Source: Acidovorax sp. sif1233
Lineage (GTDB): Bacteria > Pseudomonadota > Gammaproteobacteria > Burkholderiales > Burkholderiaceae_C
Direction of reading: 5' to 3'
DNA: 64,000 bases
Assembly (NCBI RefSeq): GCF_019218755.1
Contig: NZ_JAHUWZ010000001.1
Location: forward strand, 124,001-188,000
Part shown: positions 1 to 10,794 of the stretch, one piece after another
Position numbering within the stretch: the first letter of the stretch is position 1
Layout: the number at the start of each line of letters is the position of its first letter
Notes under the pieces: model-generated
The model's input: only the letters and a program-made list of their open reading frames with translations
Database searches by the model: none
What the model was told of the DNA's origin: nothing
Made by a program: the position numbers and the translations under genes

Positions 1-2
1 AA

Positions 3-1211
3 CGCGTGGTGATCACGGGCGCGGGAATTGTCTCGTGCATCGGCAACGACATGGGCACCGTCACGCAGTCGCTGCGGGAGAGCCGCTCGGGCATCCGTGC
101 CATGCCGCAGTTCACCGAGCTGGGCATGCGCAGCCAGGTGGCGGGCGTGCCGCAGATCAACCTCGAAGAGCTGATCGACCGCAAGCAGCTGCGCTTCATG
201 GGCGATGCGGCAGCCTATGCGCACATCTCGCTGGCCAACGCGATCGCCGAATCGGGCCTCACGCCCGAGCAGGTGTCGCACCCGCGCACCGGCCTCATCA
301 TGGGCTCGGGCGGCGGCTCGCCCGCCAACCAGATCGAGGCGGCGGACATCCTGCGCAGCAAGGGCATCCGCCGCGTGGGGCCCTACCAGGTCACGCGCTG
401 CATGAGCTCCACCGTGTCCGCCTGCCTGTCGACCAACTTCGGCATCAAGGGCATCAACTACTCCATCACCTCGGCCTGCAGCACCTCGGCCCACTGCATC
501 GGCGCGGCCGCCCAGCAGATCGCCTGGGGCATGCAGGACGTGATGTTCGCCGGCGGCGGCGAGGAGGTCACCTGGGGCATGGGCCTGCTGTTCGACGCCA
601 TGGGCGCCATGTCCAGCGCCTACAACGCCACGCCCGAGAAGGCCTCGCGCGCCTATGACGCCAACCGCGACGGCTTCGTGCTGTCGGGCGGCGGCGGCGC
701 CGTGGTGCTGGAGAGCCTGGAGCATGCGCAGGCGCGCGGCGCCACCATCCTGGGCGAGGTCATCGGGTTCGGCGCCACGTCCGACGGCGCCGACATGGTG
801 GCCCCTTCGGGCGACGGCGCGATCGCCTGCATGCGCCAGGCCATCTCCACCGTGAGCGAACCCATCGACTACATCAACACCCACGGCACCTCCACGCCCG
901 TGGGCGACGTGCCCGAGCTGCGCGCCATCCGCGAGGTGTTCGGCGACGCGATTCCGCCGTTCTCGTCCACCAAGTCGCTCACCGGCCACTCGCTGGGCGC
1001 CACGGGCGTGCAGGAGGCGATCTACTGCCTGTTGATGCTGCGCCAGGGCTTCATCGCGGGCTCGGCCCACATCGAGACGCTGGAGCCCGCCGCCGAGGGC
1101 ATGCCCCTGGTGCGCGAGACGCGCGATGCGCCCATCCGCACGGCACTGTCCAACAGCTTCGGCTTCGGCGGAACCAACGCCAGCCTGGTGCTGCGCCGCT
1201 GGGATAACTGA
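3..1211 (+). CDS. fabB: beta-ketoacyl-ACP synthase I (FabB), 5' truncated by window edge
   Basis: Condensing enzyme of type II fatty acid synthesis that elongates acyl-ACP with malonyl-ACP in the cytoplasm. The thiolase-fold triad is visible counting from the first full GTG codon at base 6: Cys158 in SACSTSAH, His293 in NTHGTSTP and His328 in TGHSLGATG. The reading frame continues upstream of base 6 (an Arg codon at 3-5, as in RxVITG), so the true ATG lies a few residues outside the window. About 401 residues are present against roughly 406 in E. coli FabB, so the gene is nearly complete. A Rho-independent terminator follows at once. Confidence 0.93.
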   Translation, partial: RVVITGAGIVSCIGNDMGTVTQSLRESRSGIRAMPQFTELGMRSQVAGVPQINLEELIDRKQLRFMGDAAAYAHISLANAIAESGLTPEQVSHPRTGLIMGSGGGSPANQIEAADILRSKGIRRVGPYQVTRCMSSTVSACLSTNFGIKGINYSITSACSTSAHCIGAAAQQIAWGMQDVMFAGGGEEVTWGMGLLFDAMGAMSSAYNATPEKASRAYDANRDGFVLSGGGGAVVLESLEHAQARGATILGEVIGFGATSDGADMVAPSGDGAIACMRQAISTVSEPIDYINTHGTSTPVGDVPELRAIREVFGDAIPPFSSTKSLTGHSLGATGVQEAIYCLLMLRQGFIAGSAHIETLEPAAEGMPLVRETRDAPIRTALSNSFGFGGTNASLVLRRWDN

Positions 1212-1230
1212 GCCGCGAGGTTTTCAGCGC

Positions 1231-1265
1231 AACCCGCCATCCTGCGAGGGATGGGCGGGTTTTTT
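1231..1265 (+). terminator. intrinsic terminator after fabB
   Basis: A GC-rich stem AACCCGCCATCC (1231-1242) pairs with GGATGGGCGGGTT (1249-1261) with one bulged G and a six-base loop. It runs straight into a T tract ending at 1265. The T tract overlaps the stop codon of the convergent LysR gene, so it acts only for the plus strand. Confidence 0.85.
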
Positions 1266-2170
1266 CATACCGCCTTTGCCGAAAGGGCTCGGTGCAGCAG
1301 CCCCGGCAGCATGGCCAGCATGCGCGTGGCGGGCAGGCCCTGGGGCAGGGCGCGGGCGTGGTAGCTGTACAGCGACATGGGCGGCAGCTCGTGCAGCTCC
1401 AGCGCCACCATGGTCCCGGGGTCGAGCTGGGTGGCGGTGAGAAAGTCGATCACCGTCCAGCCCATGCCCCGGCGCACCAGGTCCAGCGCCAGGCGCGAGG
1501 TCTGCACCTGCAGGCCCGGCCCCGCGGGCGTGCCCAGGCGCTGTGCGAGGTCGTCGATGGACTGGCGCATGGGGTCGTCCCCCACCAGGCGGATCACCGG
1601 CACCTGCGCCAGCCGGGCGCTGGGCGCCACGGCGCGCGGCGCGCGCGTCCACACGGACTGCGCCACCGCCAGGTACATGCGCCCGCTGACCAGCAGGTCG
1701 CTGCGGATCTGCGGGTGCGGGTGCTTGTAGAAGCCCAGGCAGAAATCCACGCTGCGCGTGAGCAGGGCCTGCGTCATCTGGTCCTGGTGGATGGTGCGCA
1801 CTTCCACGCCCACCTGCGGGTAGCGCAGCGCATGCTCCTGCAGCACCAGGGGCAGGAACTCGTGCGTGATCGAGGGGATGGCCGCCAGGCGCACGTCGCC
1901 CGTGTCGCTGGTGCCCAGGTTGCGCGCCGTGCGGCGCAGGGCGTCGAGCTGGCGGTGGATGCCCGTGGACTCGGTGGCCAGCACCTGCGCCTCGGGCGTG
2001 GGCGTGAGGCCGGCCGGCGTGCGCACGAACAGCCGGTAGCCCAGCTGCAGCTCGGTGTGCGCCACGGCCTTGCTCACGGCCGAGGGGGTGATGCACAGCA
2101 GCCGCGCCGCGGCGCTCATGTTGCCGGTTTGCAGAACGGCCTGGAACACCTCGAGTTGCCGCAGGTTCAT
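1265..2170 (-). CDS. LysR-family transcriptional regulator
   Basis: A 301-residue protein with the normal LysR layout: an N-terminal winged helix-turn-helix (residues 1-60, starting MNLRQLEVFQAVLQTGNMSA) followed by a periplasmic-binding-like effector domain. It is transcribed divergently from the asparaginase gene with a 169-bp shared upstream region. By the usual LysR logic it is a candidate regulator of that gene and of itself. The effector cannot be named from sequence. It ends convergently against the fabB terminator. Confidence 0.85.
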   Translation of the reverse strand: MNLRQLEVFQAVLQTGNMSAAARLLCITPSAVSKAVAHTELQLGYRLFVRTPAGLTPTPEAQVLATESTGIHRQLDALRRTARNLGTSDTGDVRLAAIPSITHEFLPLVLQEHALRYPQVGVEVRTIHQDQMTQALLTRSVDFCLGFYKHPHPQIRSDLLVSGRMYLAVAQSVWTRAPRAVAPSARLAQVPVIRLVGDDPMRQSIDDLAQRLGTPAGPGLQVQTSRLALDLVRRGMGWTVIDFLTATQLDPGTMVALELHELPPMSLYSYHARALPQGLPATRMLAMLPGLLHRALSAKAV

Positions 2171-2197
2171 GGCCAGGGTCCGGTGGTAGGGGTATGA

Positions 2198-3410
<1,213 letters not shown>

Positions 3411-3452
3411 GCCCCCCTGAGTCGCCTTCGGCGCCTTCCCCCCGAGGGGGGA
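3411..3452. repeat. short GC hairpin repeat (CCCCTGAGTCGCC...CCCCCCGAGGGGGG)
   Basis: A C/G-rich sequence immediately after the asparaginase stop, with two hairpins: CGCC-TTCG-GCG and CCCCCC-GA-GGGGGG. I recognise this kind of sequence as a common 3'-end intergenic element in Comamonadaceae. No T run follows, so it may aid Rho-dependent termination or transcript stability rather than act as a classical terminator. Confidence 0.5.
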
Positions 3453-3469
3453 CGCACCCGGTGGCCTGG

Positions 3470-3652
3470 CAGAGCCAGTTCCACGGGTGCACCGGCTTGA
3501 AGGCATGCCCTCTGGAAGCGCCATAGGTGATGAACCGCGCAGCGAATATTTGAAACGAGACTTGGCGCACAACACATGCGCCGACGGGCTGCCCGCAAAG
3601 GTGGTCACCGGTACGCACCGGCTTATAGCCCGCGTGACTGGTTGGGAAGGCT
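3470..3652 (+). ncRNA. ssrS: probable 6S RNA (RNA polymerase-binding regulatory RNA)
   Basis: No convincing protein gene lies between the asparaginase and glyQ genes. This stretch has features that recall 6S RNA: GCGAATATTTGAAACG near 3538 resembles the product-RNA start region CGATATTT of E. coli 6S. An apical hairpin GGCGCA...TGCGCC follows (about 3563-3581). Then comes a CGGCTTATAGCC segment resembling the conserved GGTTACAGCC of the 3' arm. A strong terminator lies just downstream at 3649-3681. Ends are approximate, the closing stem was not resolved by eye, and the call rests on motif resemblance. Confidence 0.5.
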
Positions 3653-3681
3653 GGGGCTCCAAAAGGGCTCCGGCCTTTTTT
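3649..3681 (+). terminator. intrinsic terminator (downstream of the 6S-like RNA)
   Basis: The stem GGCTGGGGCTC (3649-3659) pairs with GGGCTCCGGCC (3665-3675), using a few G-T wobbles, around a short A-rich loop. A six-T run follows (3676-3681). It lies about 240 bp beyond the asparaginase stop, which supports a separate short transcript ending here. Confidence 0.75.
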
Positions 3682-3863
3682 CATGGGAGGGCGGATGCTG
3701 CTTGTTTGTCGAGCCCCAGCCGCAGCGCCGTAAAATGACCGGTTGCGCGCGCGACGCCCGCGCTTGCAACCTTTGGTGGCTGCAGGCAGTGGGCCTGGCA
3801 CACGCACCGCTTTTTCTTTCCCCCTTACTTGCCCGGCCCTGGCTTGCCAGTGCCACAGACGCC

Positions 3864-4769
<906 letters not shown>

Positions 4770-4791
4770 GCGGACGAAAGAGAACAAGAAC

Positions 4792-6936
4792 ATGACGACA
4801 ACCCAAAACCTTCTCGTAGAACTGTTTGTCGAAGAGCTGCCGCCCAAGGCGCTGCAAAAGCTGGGCGATGCCTTTGCCACCGTGCTGGGCGACCAGCTCA
4901 AGGCGCAGGGCCTGGCCACGGCAGCGTCCGTGGTCACGCCCTTTGCATCGCCCCGCCGCCTGGCCGCGCATGTGACCGGCGTGGCCGACAAGGCCGCCGA
5001 CAAGGCCGTGCAGCAAAAGCTCATGCCCGTGACCGTGGGGCTCGACGCCAGCGGCAACGCCAGCCCGGCGCTGCTCAAAAAGCTGCAGGCCCTGGGTGCG
5101 GATGTGTCCGACCCGGCAGCCGCAGTGGCGGCGCTCAAGCGCGCGCAGGACGGCAAGGCCGAGGCCCTGTTCTACGACAGCGTGGTGCCCGGCGCGACGC
5201 TGCAGGACGGCCTGCAGAAAGCGCTGCAGGAGGCGATTGCCAAGCTGCCCATCCCCAAGGTCATGAGCTACCAGCTCGAGACCGACTGCGAACTGCCCGG
5301 CTGGACCAGCGTGAACTTCGTGCGCCCCGCGCACGGCCTGGTCGCGCTGCACGGCAGCACCGTGGTGCCGGTGAAGGCGCTGGGCCTCACGGCGGGCAAC
5401 AGCACGCAGGGCCACCGTTTTGAAGCCGCGGTGTCGCCCGTGGTGCTGCAGGACGCCGACAGCTACGCCGCCACGCTCAAGAAGGACGGCGCCGTGATCG
5501 CCTCCTTTGCCGAGCGCAAGGCCGAGATCGCCCGCCAGCTGGCCGCGGCCGCCGCCCAGGTGGGCAACGGCGCGCGCCCCATTGAAGACGAGGCGCTGCT
5601 CGACGAAGTGACCGCGCTGGTCGAGCGCCCCAACGTGGTCACCTGCTCGTTCGAGACCGAGTTCCTCGATGTGCCGCAGGAGTGCCTCATCCTCACGATG
5701 AAGGCCAACCAGAAGTACTTTCCCCTGCTGGACGCCGCGGGCAAGCTCACCCACAAGTTCCTGGTGGTGAGCAACATCAGCCCCGAAGACACGAGCTTCG
5801 TGACCGGCGGCAACGAGCGCGTGGTGCGCCCGCGCCTGGCCGACGCGAAGTTCTTCTTCGACCAGGACCGCAAGAAGACCCTGGCCTCGCGCGTCGAGGG
5901 CCTCTCCAAGGTGGTCTATCACAACAAGCTGGGCACACAGGGCGAGCGCGTGGAGCGCGTTAGGTCAATAGCCAAAGCCATTGCCACGCAATTGGGCGAT
6001 GCTGCGCTGGTCGCTGATGCCGACAAAGCCGCGCAATTGGCCAAGACCGACCTCGTGACCGACATGGTGGGCGAGTTCCCCGAGCTGCAGGGCATCATGG
6101 GCGGCTACTACGCCCTGAACGACGGCCTGGGCGAGACCGTGGCCCACGCCATCGAAGACCACTACAAGCCCCGCTTTGCGGGCGACACGCTGCCGCGCAA
6201 CACCGCCGGCGTGGTGGTGGCGCTGGCCGACAAGCTGGAAACCCTGGTCGGCATGTTCGGCATCGGCAACCTGCCCACCGGCGACCGCGATCCGTTCGCG
6301 CTGCGCCGCCATGCGCTGGGCGTGATCCGCATGCTGGTCGAAAAAGACCTGCCACTGCAGCTCAACGACCTGCTGGCCGGTGCCGTGCCCGCCTTTGGCG
6401 ACAAGATCACCGACGCATCGGCGCCCCTGGCCGACTTCATCTACGACCGCCTCGCCGGCAGCCTGCGCGAGCAGGGCTACCGCGCACAGGAGGTCGACGC
6501 CGTCATGGCCCTGCGCCCGCAGCGCCTGGCCCTGGTCGAAAAGCAGCTCGCGGCCGTGCGCGCCTTTGCCGCACTGCCCGAAAGCCCGGCCCTGGCCGCG
6601 GCGAACAAACGCGTGGGCAACATCCTGAAGAAGGCCGAGATCGAGGGCCCGGTGGATGCCCACGTCAACCCCGACCTGCTGCAGGAAAAGGCCGAGCAGG
6701 ACCTTTACGCCGCGCTGCAGCGCTTCGTGCCCGAGGCCAACGCCCAGTTCGACGCGGGCGACTACACCGCCAGCCTGCAGACCCTGGCCGTGCTGCGCGC
6801 GCCGGTGGATGCGTTCTTCGACGACGTGATGGTCAACGCCGAGCAGCTGGATGTGCGGATGAACCGCCTGGGTCTGCTCAAGATGCTGCACAACGCGATG
6901 AACCGCGTGGCCGACCTCTCGCGCCTGGCCGTTTGA
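4792..6936 (+). CDS. glyS: glycine--tRNA ligase beta subunit
   Basis: The beta subunit, needed for tRNA recognition and full activity of the alpha2beta2 enzyme. At 714 residues it has the usual family size, beginning MTTTQNLLVELFVEELPPKA, with the conserved GGYYALNDGLGE region mid-protein and a C-terminal anticodon-binding-like helical domain. The ATG at 4792 is chosen because it begins the conserved N-terminus and follows glyQ closely. A short lower-GC patch at about 5962-6045 keeps the frame and reads as normal protein. Confidence 0.97.
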   Translation: MTTTQNLLVELFVEELPPKALQKLGDAFATVLGDQLKAQGLATAASVVTPFASPRRLAAHVTGVADKAADKAVQQKLMPVTVGLDASGNASPALLKKLQALGADVSDPAAAVAALKRAQDGKAEALFYDSVVPGATLQDGLQKALQEAIAKLPIPKVMSYQLETDCELPGWTSVNFVRPAHGLVALHGSTVVPVKALGLTAGNSTQGHRFEAAVSPVVLQDADSYAATLKKDGAVIASFAERKAEIARQLAAAAAQVGNGARPIEDEALLDEVTALVERPNVVTCSFETEFLDVPQECLILTMKANQKYFPLLDAAGKLTHKFLVVSNISPEDTSFVTGGNERVVRPRLADAKFFFDQDRKKTLASRVEGLSKVVYHNKLGTQGERVERVRSIAKAIATQLGDAALVADADKAAQLAKTDLVTDMVGEFPELQGIMGGYYALNDGLGETVAHAIEDHYKPRFAGDTLPRNTAGVVVALADKLETLVGMFGIGNLPTGDRDPFALRRHALGVIRMLVEKDLPLQLNDLLAGAVPAFGDKITDASAPLADFIYDRLAGSLREQGYRAQEVDAVMALRPQRLALVEKQLAAVRAFAALPESPALAAANKRVGNILKKAEIEGPVDAHVNPDLLQEKAEQDLYAALQRFVPEANAQFDAGDYTASLQTLAVLRAPVDAFFDDVMVNAEQLDVRMNRLGLLKMLHNAMNRVADLSRLAV

Positions 6937-6988
6937 CCGGATGGCCCAAGCTGATAGGCTGGCGATTCTCACAAGGTAACCAAGCCCC

Positions 6989-7603
6989 ATGAAACTCGCC
7001 ATCCTCGACCGCGACGGCACCCTCAACCCGCTGGGGGAGGACTACATCACCTCCGCCGACGAGTGGACCGCCGTGCCGGGCGCGCTCGAAGCCATCGCGC
7101 GCCTGAACCATGCCGGCTGGCATGTGGTGGTGGCGACCAATCAGCCGGGGCTGGGCCGGGGGCTGTTCGACGTGGTGGCCCTCAATGCCATCCATACCAA
7201 GATGCACCGGCAGGTGGCCGCCGTGGGGGGGCGCATCGACGCGGTGTTCTACTGCCCACACGCGGCCGACGAGGAGTGCGCCTGCCGCAAGCCCGCCCCG
7301 GGCCTGCTGGAGCAGATCAGCGACCGCTATGGCGTGGAGCGGCAGGACGTGCGGGTGGTGGGCAGCTGTGCCGCCCATCTGCAGGCCGGCGCCGCGCTGG
7401 GCGCGCAGCTGCACCTGGTGTGCACGGGGCAGTCGGCCCAGGTGCACCCCGGCGGGCCGCTGCCGGCGGGCATTCCGGCGGGCACGCTGGTGCACGCCAG
7501 CCTGGGGGATTTCGTGGACCAGCTGCTGCCCGCGGTGCAGGTGCCGGCGGCAGCGCTGGCGGCCATTCCCCTGCCCCTGCACGGCAGTGCCCCATCGTCT
7601 TGA
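6989..7603 (+). CDS. gmhB: D-glycero-beta-D-manno-heptose-1,7-bisphosphate 7-phosphatase-like HAD protein
   Basis: HAD-superfamily phosphatase of the ADP-heptose (LPS core) pathway. The 204-residue protein has motif I LDRDGTLN at residues 5-12 (nucleophile Asp6 and acid-base Asp8), ATNQPG (motif II region), and a zinc-loop signature CPH...CACRKP around residues 90-105. Oddly, the motif IV region reads VVGSCAAHLQAG where the family normally has VGDxxxDxQA, so the Mg-binding aspartates are missing. Activity may therefore be altered. It lies between glyS and plsC, a usual betaproteobacterial order. Confidence 0.82.
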   Translation: MKLAILDRDGTLNPLGEDYITSADEWTAVPGALEAIARLNHAGWHVVVATNQPGLGRGLFDVVALNAIHTKMHRQVAAVGGRIDAVFYCPHAADEECACRKPAPGLLEQISDRYGVERQDVRVVGSCAAHLQAGAALGAQLHLVCTGQSAQVHPGGPLPAGIPAGTLVHASLGDFVDQLLPAVQVPAAALAAIPLPLHGSAPSS

Positions 7604-7654
7604 TGCTATTAATTTAATAGCTGCTAGCGCTTGATGATAAAGCGCTGGCAGCCG
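7604..7654. repeat. palindromic repeat copy (AGCGCT family)
   Basis: An AT-richer palindromic element between gmhB and plsC. It contains GCTATTAATTTAATAGC and then AGCGCTTGATGATAAAGCGCT. Related copies occur at 60744-60790 and 61494-61541, and degenerate ones lie inside genes at 8690-8728, 48833-48899 and 53053-53096. I recognise it as a family-typical Comamonadaceae intergenic repeat. Confidence 0.7.
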
Positions 7655-7667
7655 AAAACTCCTAAAA

Positions 7668-8414
7668 ATGGCTTTTATCCGTTCCGTCATTCACCTTCTC
7701 TGGATGGGCATCACCGTCGTGCCCTATGCGCTGGCCATCATGCTGGGCACCCTGCTGGGCGTGCGGGGAGGGCCGCTGTACCGCATCGCACGGGCATGGC
7801 TGTCGCTGTGCATCAGCGGTGCCCGGGTGATCCTGGGCGTCCGTGCCCATGTGACCGGCATGGAAAACCTCCCGCAGGGCGAGAACGCCGGGGCCGTGCT
7901 GCTGGTCAAGCACCAGTCCACGTACGAAACCTTCCTCATGCCCACGATCATGCCGCGCCCGCTGGCCTACGTGTTCAAGAAGGAGCTGCTCTACGTTCCC
8001 TTCTTTGGCTGGGCGATTGGCCGCCTGGACATGATCCACATCGACCGCAACCAGCGCACGCAGGCGTTCAACAAGGTGGTGCAGCAGGGCAAGGACCTGC
8101 TGGCCAAGGGCATCTGGATCATCATGTTCCCCGAGGGCACGCGCATCGAGCGCGGGCGCAAGGGCAACTACAAGACCGGGGGCACGCGCCTGGCCATCGA
8201 CACCGGCGCGCCCGTGGTGCCCATCGCCGTGACCTCGGCCAAGGTCTGGCCGCGCAAGGCCTTCATCAAGCGGCCCGGCGTGGTGGACGTGTCCATCGGC
8301 AAACCCATTTCCAGCGTGGGCCGCCAGCCCGACGAGCTGATGCGCGAGGTCGAGGCCTGGATCGAGGCCGAGATGCGCCGCCTGGACCCCGAGGCCTATG
8401 AGAACACCCCCTGA
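7668..8414 (+). CDS. plsC: 1-acyl-sn-glycerol-3-phosphate acyltransferase
   Basis: Inner-membrane enzyme that makes phosphatidic acid from lysophosphatidic acid. The 248-residue protein begins with a hydrophobic segment (residues 8-30). It has the acyltransferase block I as KHQSTYE, an HX4E variant of HX4D, and the glycerophosphate-binding FPEGTR block near residues 154-159. HX4E is tolerated in this family. The start at 7668 follows the palindromic repeat, with no strong Shine-Dalgarno visible. Confidence 0.92.
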   Translation: MAFIRSVIHLLWMGITVVPYALAIMLGTLLGVRGGPLYRIARAWLSLCISGARVILGVRAHVTGMENLPQGENAGAVLLVKHQSTYETFLMPTIMPRPLAYVFKKELLYVPFFGWAIGRLDMIHIDRNQRTQAFNKVVQQGKDLLAKGIWIIMFPEGTRIERGRKGNYKTGGTRLAIDTGAPVVPIAVTSAKVWPRKAFIKRPGVVDVSIGKPISSVGRQPDELMREVEAWIEAEMRRLDPEAYENTP

Positions 8415-8578
8415 GCTGCTTCTCCTGAAGTGCCGCGCTGCGCGAGGGCGCCACCAGCGCATGCCGGCAAGGCGCCGCCAGCGTGGCGGGGCGGCCCTGG
8501 CGCGGCGGCCGCTGGCCTGGGAAGCGCCGGTGCCGGATGCTCTGGATGGCTGCTCGTCGCTGGGGAGCTATTGATTCC

Positions 8579-9556
8579 ATGCACCGGCTTGTGCAATTGG
8601 CGCTCGACCTTTTCGACCCGCCGGCCGCACCGGTTGCGGCATCGGCGGTGCAGGCTTCAGGTTTCAAGCCTGGAGCGCCGCCGGCGCAGAATGATCAAGC
8701 GCCGGTAGCTCCTAGAACGATAGCAAGCAGGCCTGCGGCACCGGCGGTGCCCTTGCCGTCCCTGCTGTCCCCGGCCGAGTTCCGCCACCCGCAGGCCAGC
8801 CGCGAAGTGCTGCTGGGCGACGCCGTGGTCGCCTATGCGCTGCAGCGCGCACGGCGACGCACCATCGGCTTCACCGTGGGCGCGGATGGCCTGTCGGTGC
8901 GCGCGCCCGGCTGGGTGACCCTTTCGGCGGTGGACGCCGCGCTGCGCGACAAGTCGGACTGGATCCTGCGCAAGCTGTCGGAGGCCCGCGAGCGCCAGCA
9001 GCGCATGGAGGGCGGCCGCATCGTCTGGGCCCATGGCGCGGTGCTGCCGTACCTGGGCGAGCCGCTCACGGTGGTGCTGGACCCAAGCCATGGCTTTGCC
9101 GGCAGGGGCGGGGCGCTGGTGCCGTCCGTGCCGCCCTCGGCCGGGGAAGAGGGCATCGCCGTCGCCCGCAGCCTGCACATCGGCCTGCCCCACAGTGCCA
9201 GCGCCGCCCAGATCCGCGACGCCGTGCAGGCCTGGCTCATGCGCGATGCACGCCGCCACTTCACCGCGCGGCTGGACCACTTCGCCCCGCTGCTGGGGGT
9301 GCGCTGGGCCAGCCTGCGCCTGTCCAGCGCGCAGACCCGCTGGGGCAGCGCCAAGGCCGACGGCTCCATCCGCCTGAACTGGCGCCTGCTGCACTACCGC
9401 CCGGCCATCATCGACTATGTGGTGGCGCACGAGCTGGCCCACCTGCGCGTGATGGACCACAGCCCGCGCTTCTGGGACACCGTGGCCACCGTGGTGCCCG
9501 ACTACGCGGTGCTGCGCAGCCGCCTGCGCGATGAACCCGCTCCATTGTGGGAGTGA
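8579..9556 (+). CDS. YgjP/DUF45-family zinc metallopeptidase-like protein
   Basis: A 325-residue protein with the DUF45 (M48-like) fold. The zinc site is HELAHLRVMDHSPRFW, giving His284-Glu285-x2-His288, with the family's RWGS motif (QTRWGSAKADG) before it. Members are called metal-dependent hydrolases or SprT-like peptidases, and the substrate is unsettled. The frame is open from 8483, but the ATG at 8579 has GGAG upstream and avoids a low-complexity leader. Residues about 25-60 are a Pro/Ala-rich linker whose DNA (8690-8728) resembles the palindromic repeat. Confidence 0.8.
   Translation: MHRLVQLALDLFDPPAAPVAASAVQASGFKPGAPPAQNDQAPVAPRTIASRPAAPAVPLPSLLSPAEFRHPQASREVLLGDAVVAYALQRARRRTIGFTVGADGLSVRAPGWVTLSAVDAALRDKSDWILRKLSEARERQQRMEGGRIVWAHGAVLPYLGEPLTVVLDPSHGFAGRGGALVPSVPPSAGEEGIAVARSLHIGLPHSASAAQIRDAVQAWLMRDARRHFTARLDHFAPLLGVRWASLRLSSAQTRWGSAKADGSIRLNWRLLHYRPAIIDYVVAHELAHLRVMDHSPRFWDTVATVVPDYAVLRSRLRDEPAPLWE
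8690..8728. repeat. degenerate palindromic repeat copy inside the DUF45 gene
   Basis: The DNA reads TGATCAAGCGCCGGTAGCTC then CTAGAACGATAGCA, matching in order the elements of the intergenic AGCGCT/AGCTATTG repeat. It is translated in frame as part of the variable Pro/Ala linker ahead of the conserved domain. Confidence 0.4.
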
Positions 9557-9627
9557 CGCATTCGCCCCTGTGGCGGGCCGTGGGCCCGTCCCGTGGACCG
9601 GTTAACCGAGATGAAAGGAGCTAGCTG

Positions 9628-10047
9628 ATGACCATCCCGCAAACGATCACTCCCGCCGAAGGCTACGCGGGCGATGTCACGCCGCAGCAGGCCTGGCAGT
9701 GGATGCAGGCCGGCCAGGCCGTGCTGGTGGACGTGCGCAGCGACGCCGAACGCGAATGGGTGGGACAGGTGCCCGGGGGCGCCGCCGTGGCCTGGAAGCA
9801 GTGGCCAGGCATGGCCCTGAACGCTGGATTCGACACCCAGCTGCGCGCGGCCGCACCCGCCGGCGCCACGCTGGTGATGCTGTGCCGCAGCGGCGTGCGC
9901 TCCATCGCCGCGGCGCGGCGCGCCACCGAACTGGGCTTCACGGCCTACAACATCCTGGAAGGTTTCGAGGGAGATGCCGACGCCCAGGGCCAGCGCGGCA
10001 GGAAGGGCGGCTGGCGCTTTCACGGGCTGCCCTGGCGGCAGAACTGA
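9628..10047 (+). CDS. single-domain rhodanese-like sulfurtransferase
   Basis: A 139-residue cytoplasmic rhodanese domain with the active-site loop CRSGVRS. Its cysteine (Cys86) would carry the persulfide. The conserved VDVRSDAEREWVGQVPGA-type start of the domain lies near residues 35-50. AAGGAG (9613-9618) marks the start. It follows the DUF45 gene by 71 bp and converges on the BON-LysM gene. The acceptor of the sulfur is unknown. Confidence 0.88.
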   Translation: MTIPQTITPAEGYAGDVTPQQAWQWMQAGQAVLVDVRSDAEREWVGQVPGGAAVAWKQWPGMALNAGFDTQLRAAAPAGATLVMLCRSGVRSIAAARRATELGFTAYNILEGFEGDADAQGQRGRKGGWRFHGLPWRQN

Positions 10048-10082
10048 GAGACGACCCGCCGGTGCGCGCGATGGGCGCGCCC

Positions 10083-10110
10083 AAAAAAAAGCGGGCCTGG
10101 TGGCCCGCTT
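10083..10110 (-). terminator. intrinsic terminator of the BON-LysM gene
   Basis: A perfect stem AAGCGGGCC / GGCCCGCTT (10089-10097, 10102-10110) with a TGGT loop. Read on the minus strand it ends in an eight-T run (10090-10083), so it terminates the leftward BON-LysM transcript. The rightward rhodanese transcript meets the same hairpin without a T run. Confidence 0.85.
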
Positions 10111-10134
10111 GCCCGTCAGGACGTCTTGCCCTGC

Positions 10135-10617
10135 TCAAAGCGGCGGAATGCGCAGCTTCTGGCCGGGGTAGATCTTGTCGGGATGGGTCAGCATGGGCTT
10201 GTTGGCCTCGAAGATCGCGGGGTACTTGTTGGCGTCGCCATAGAACTTCTTGGCGATGGCGCTGAGCGTGTCGCCGCGCACCACGTCGTGGTACTGGGCC
10301 TCGGGCTCGGGATTGGTCACCTCCATCAGGTTCTCGACGCTGGTCACGCTGGCCACGTTGCCGCAGCACAGGGTGACTTTTTCCTTGGCGCCTTGCGTGG
10401 GGGCGGTGCCCTTCACGGTGACCTTGCCCTGCGTGCCGTCGAACGCCACCTGCACGTTGCTGGCGCCCAGGTTCTGGGCCGCGATGTAGGTCTCGATGGC
10501 CTTGGCCGCCTTGGCATTGAGTTCATCCTGCGTGGGCGCAGCGGCCGTGGCTGCCTGGGCCTCCTTGCCGCCGAACAGCTTTTCGCCGGCTTCCTTGATG
10601 AAACTGAAAAGACCCAT
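10135..10617 (-). CDS. kbp: BON and LysM domain protein, Kbp (YgaU)-like
   Basis: A 160-residue cytoplasmic-type protein starting [17 protein letters not shown]. It has a BON domain (about residues 35-95) and a C-terminal LysM domain ([20 protein letters not shown] through GQKLRIPPL). The architecture and N-terminus match E. coli Kbp/YgaU, a potassium-binding protein. No signal peptide is present, as in Kbp. AGGAGGTACGAC just upstream on the minus strand is an excellent ribosome site. A CC pair in KVTLCCGNV is unusual for the family. Confidence 0.87.
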   Translation of the reverse strand: MGLFSFIKEAGEKLFGGKEAQAATAAAPTQDELNAKAAKAIETYIAAQNLGASNVQVAFDGTQGKVTVKGTAPTQGAKEKVTLCCGNVASVTSVENLMEVTNPEPEAQYHDVVRGDTLSAIAKKFYGDANKYPAIFEANKPMLTHPDKIYPGQKLRIPPL

Positions 10618-10794
10618 GTCGTACCTCCTAAAGTTGCAGAAACAGGAACGACCACTGTAGCGTGCAAAGCGTGGCGCTGGTGTGTCGCACAGGCGCGCGA
10701 AACGATTTTTGACATTCTTTCCGCGCCATCCCGCCGCCGGCGCCTGTCGCCGCGGGTACGCGGGGGCGCCGCAAAACTCGGGATAATCCCCCGC

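Noticed and set aside
3487..3738. Open frame of 83 codons in the asparaginase-glyQ gap
   Set aside because: It overlaps the 6S-like RNA and its terminator, has no family resemblance and lacks a ribosome site.
7900..7925. HX4E instead of HX4D in PlsC considered as inactivation
   Set aside because: Glu at this place occurs in active acyltransferases, and the FPEGTR block is intact.
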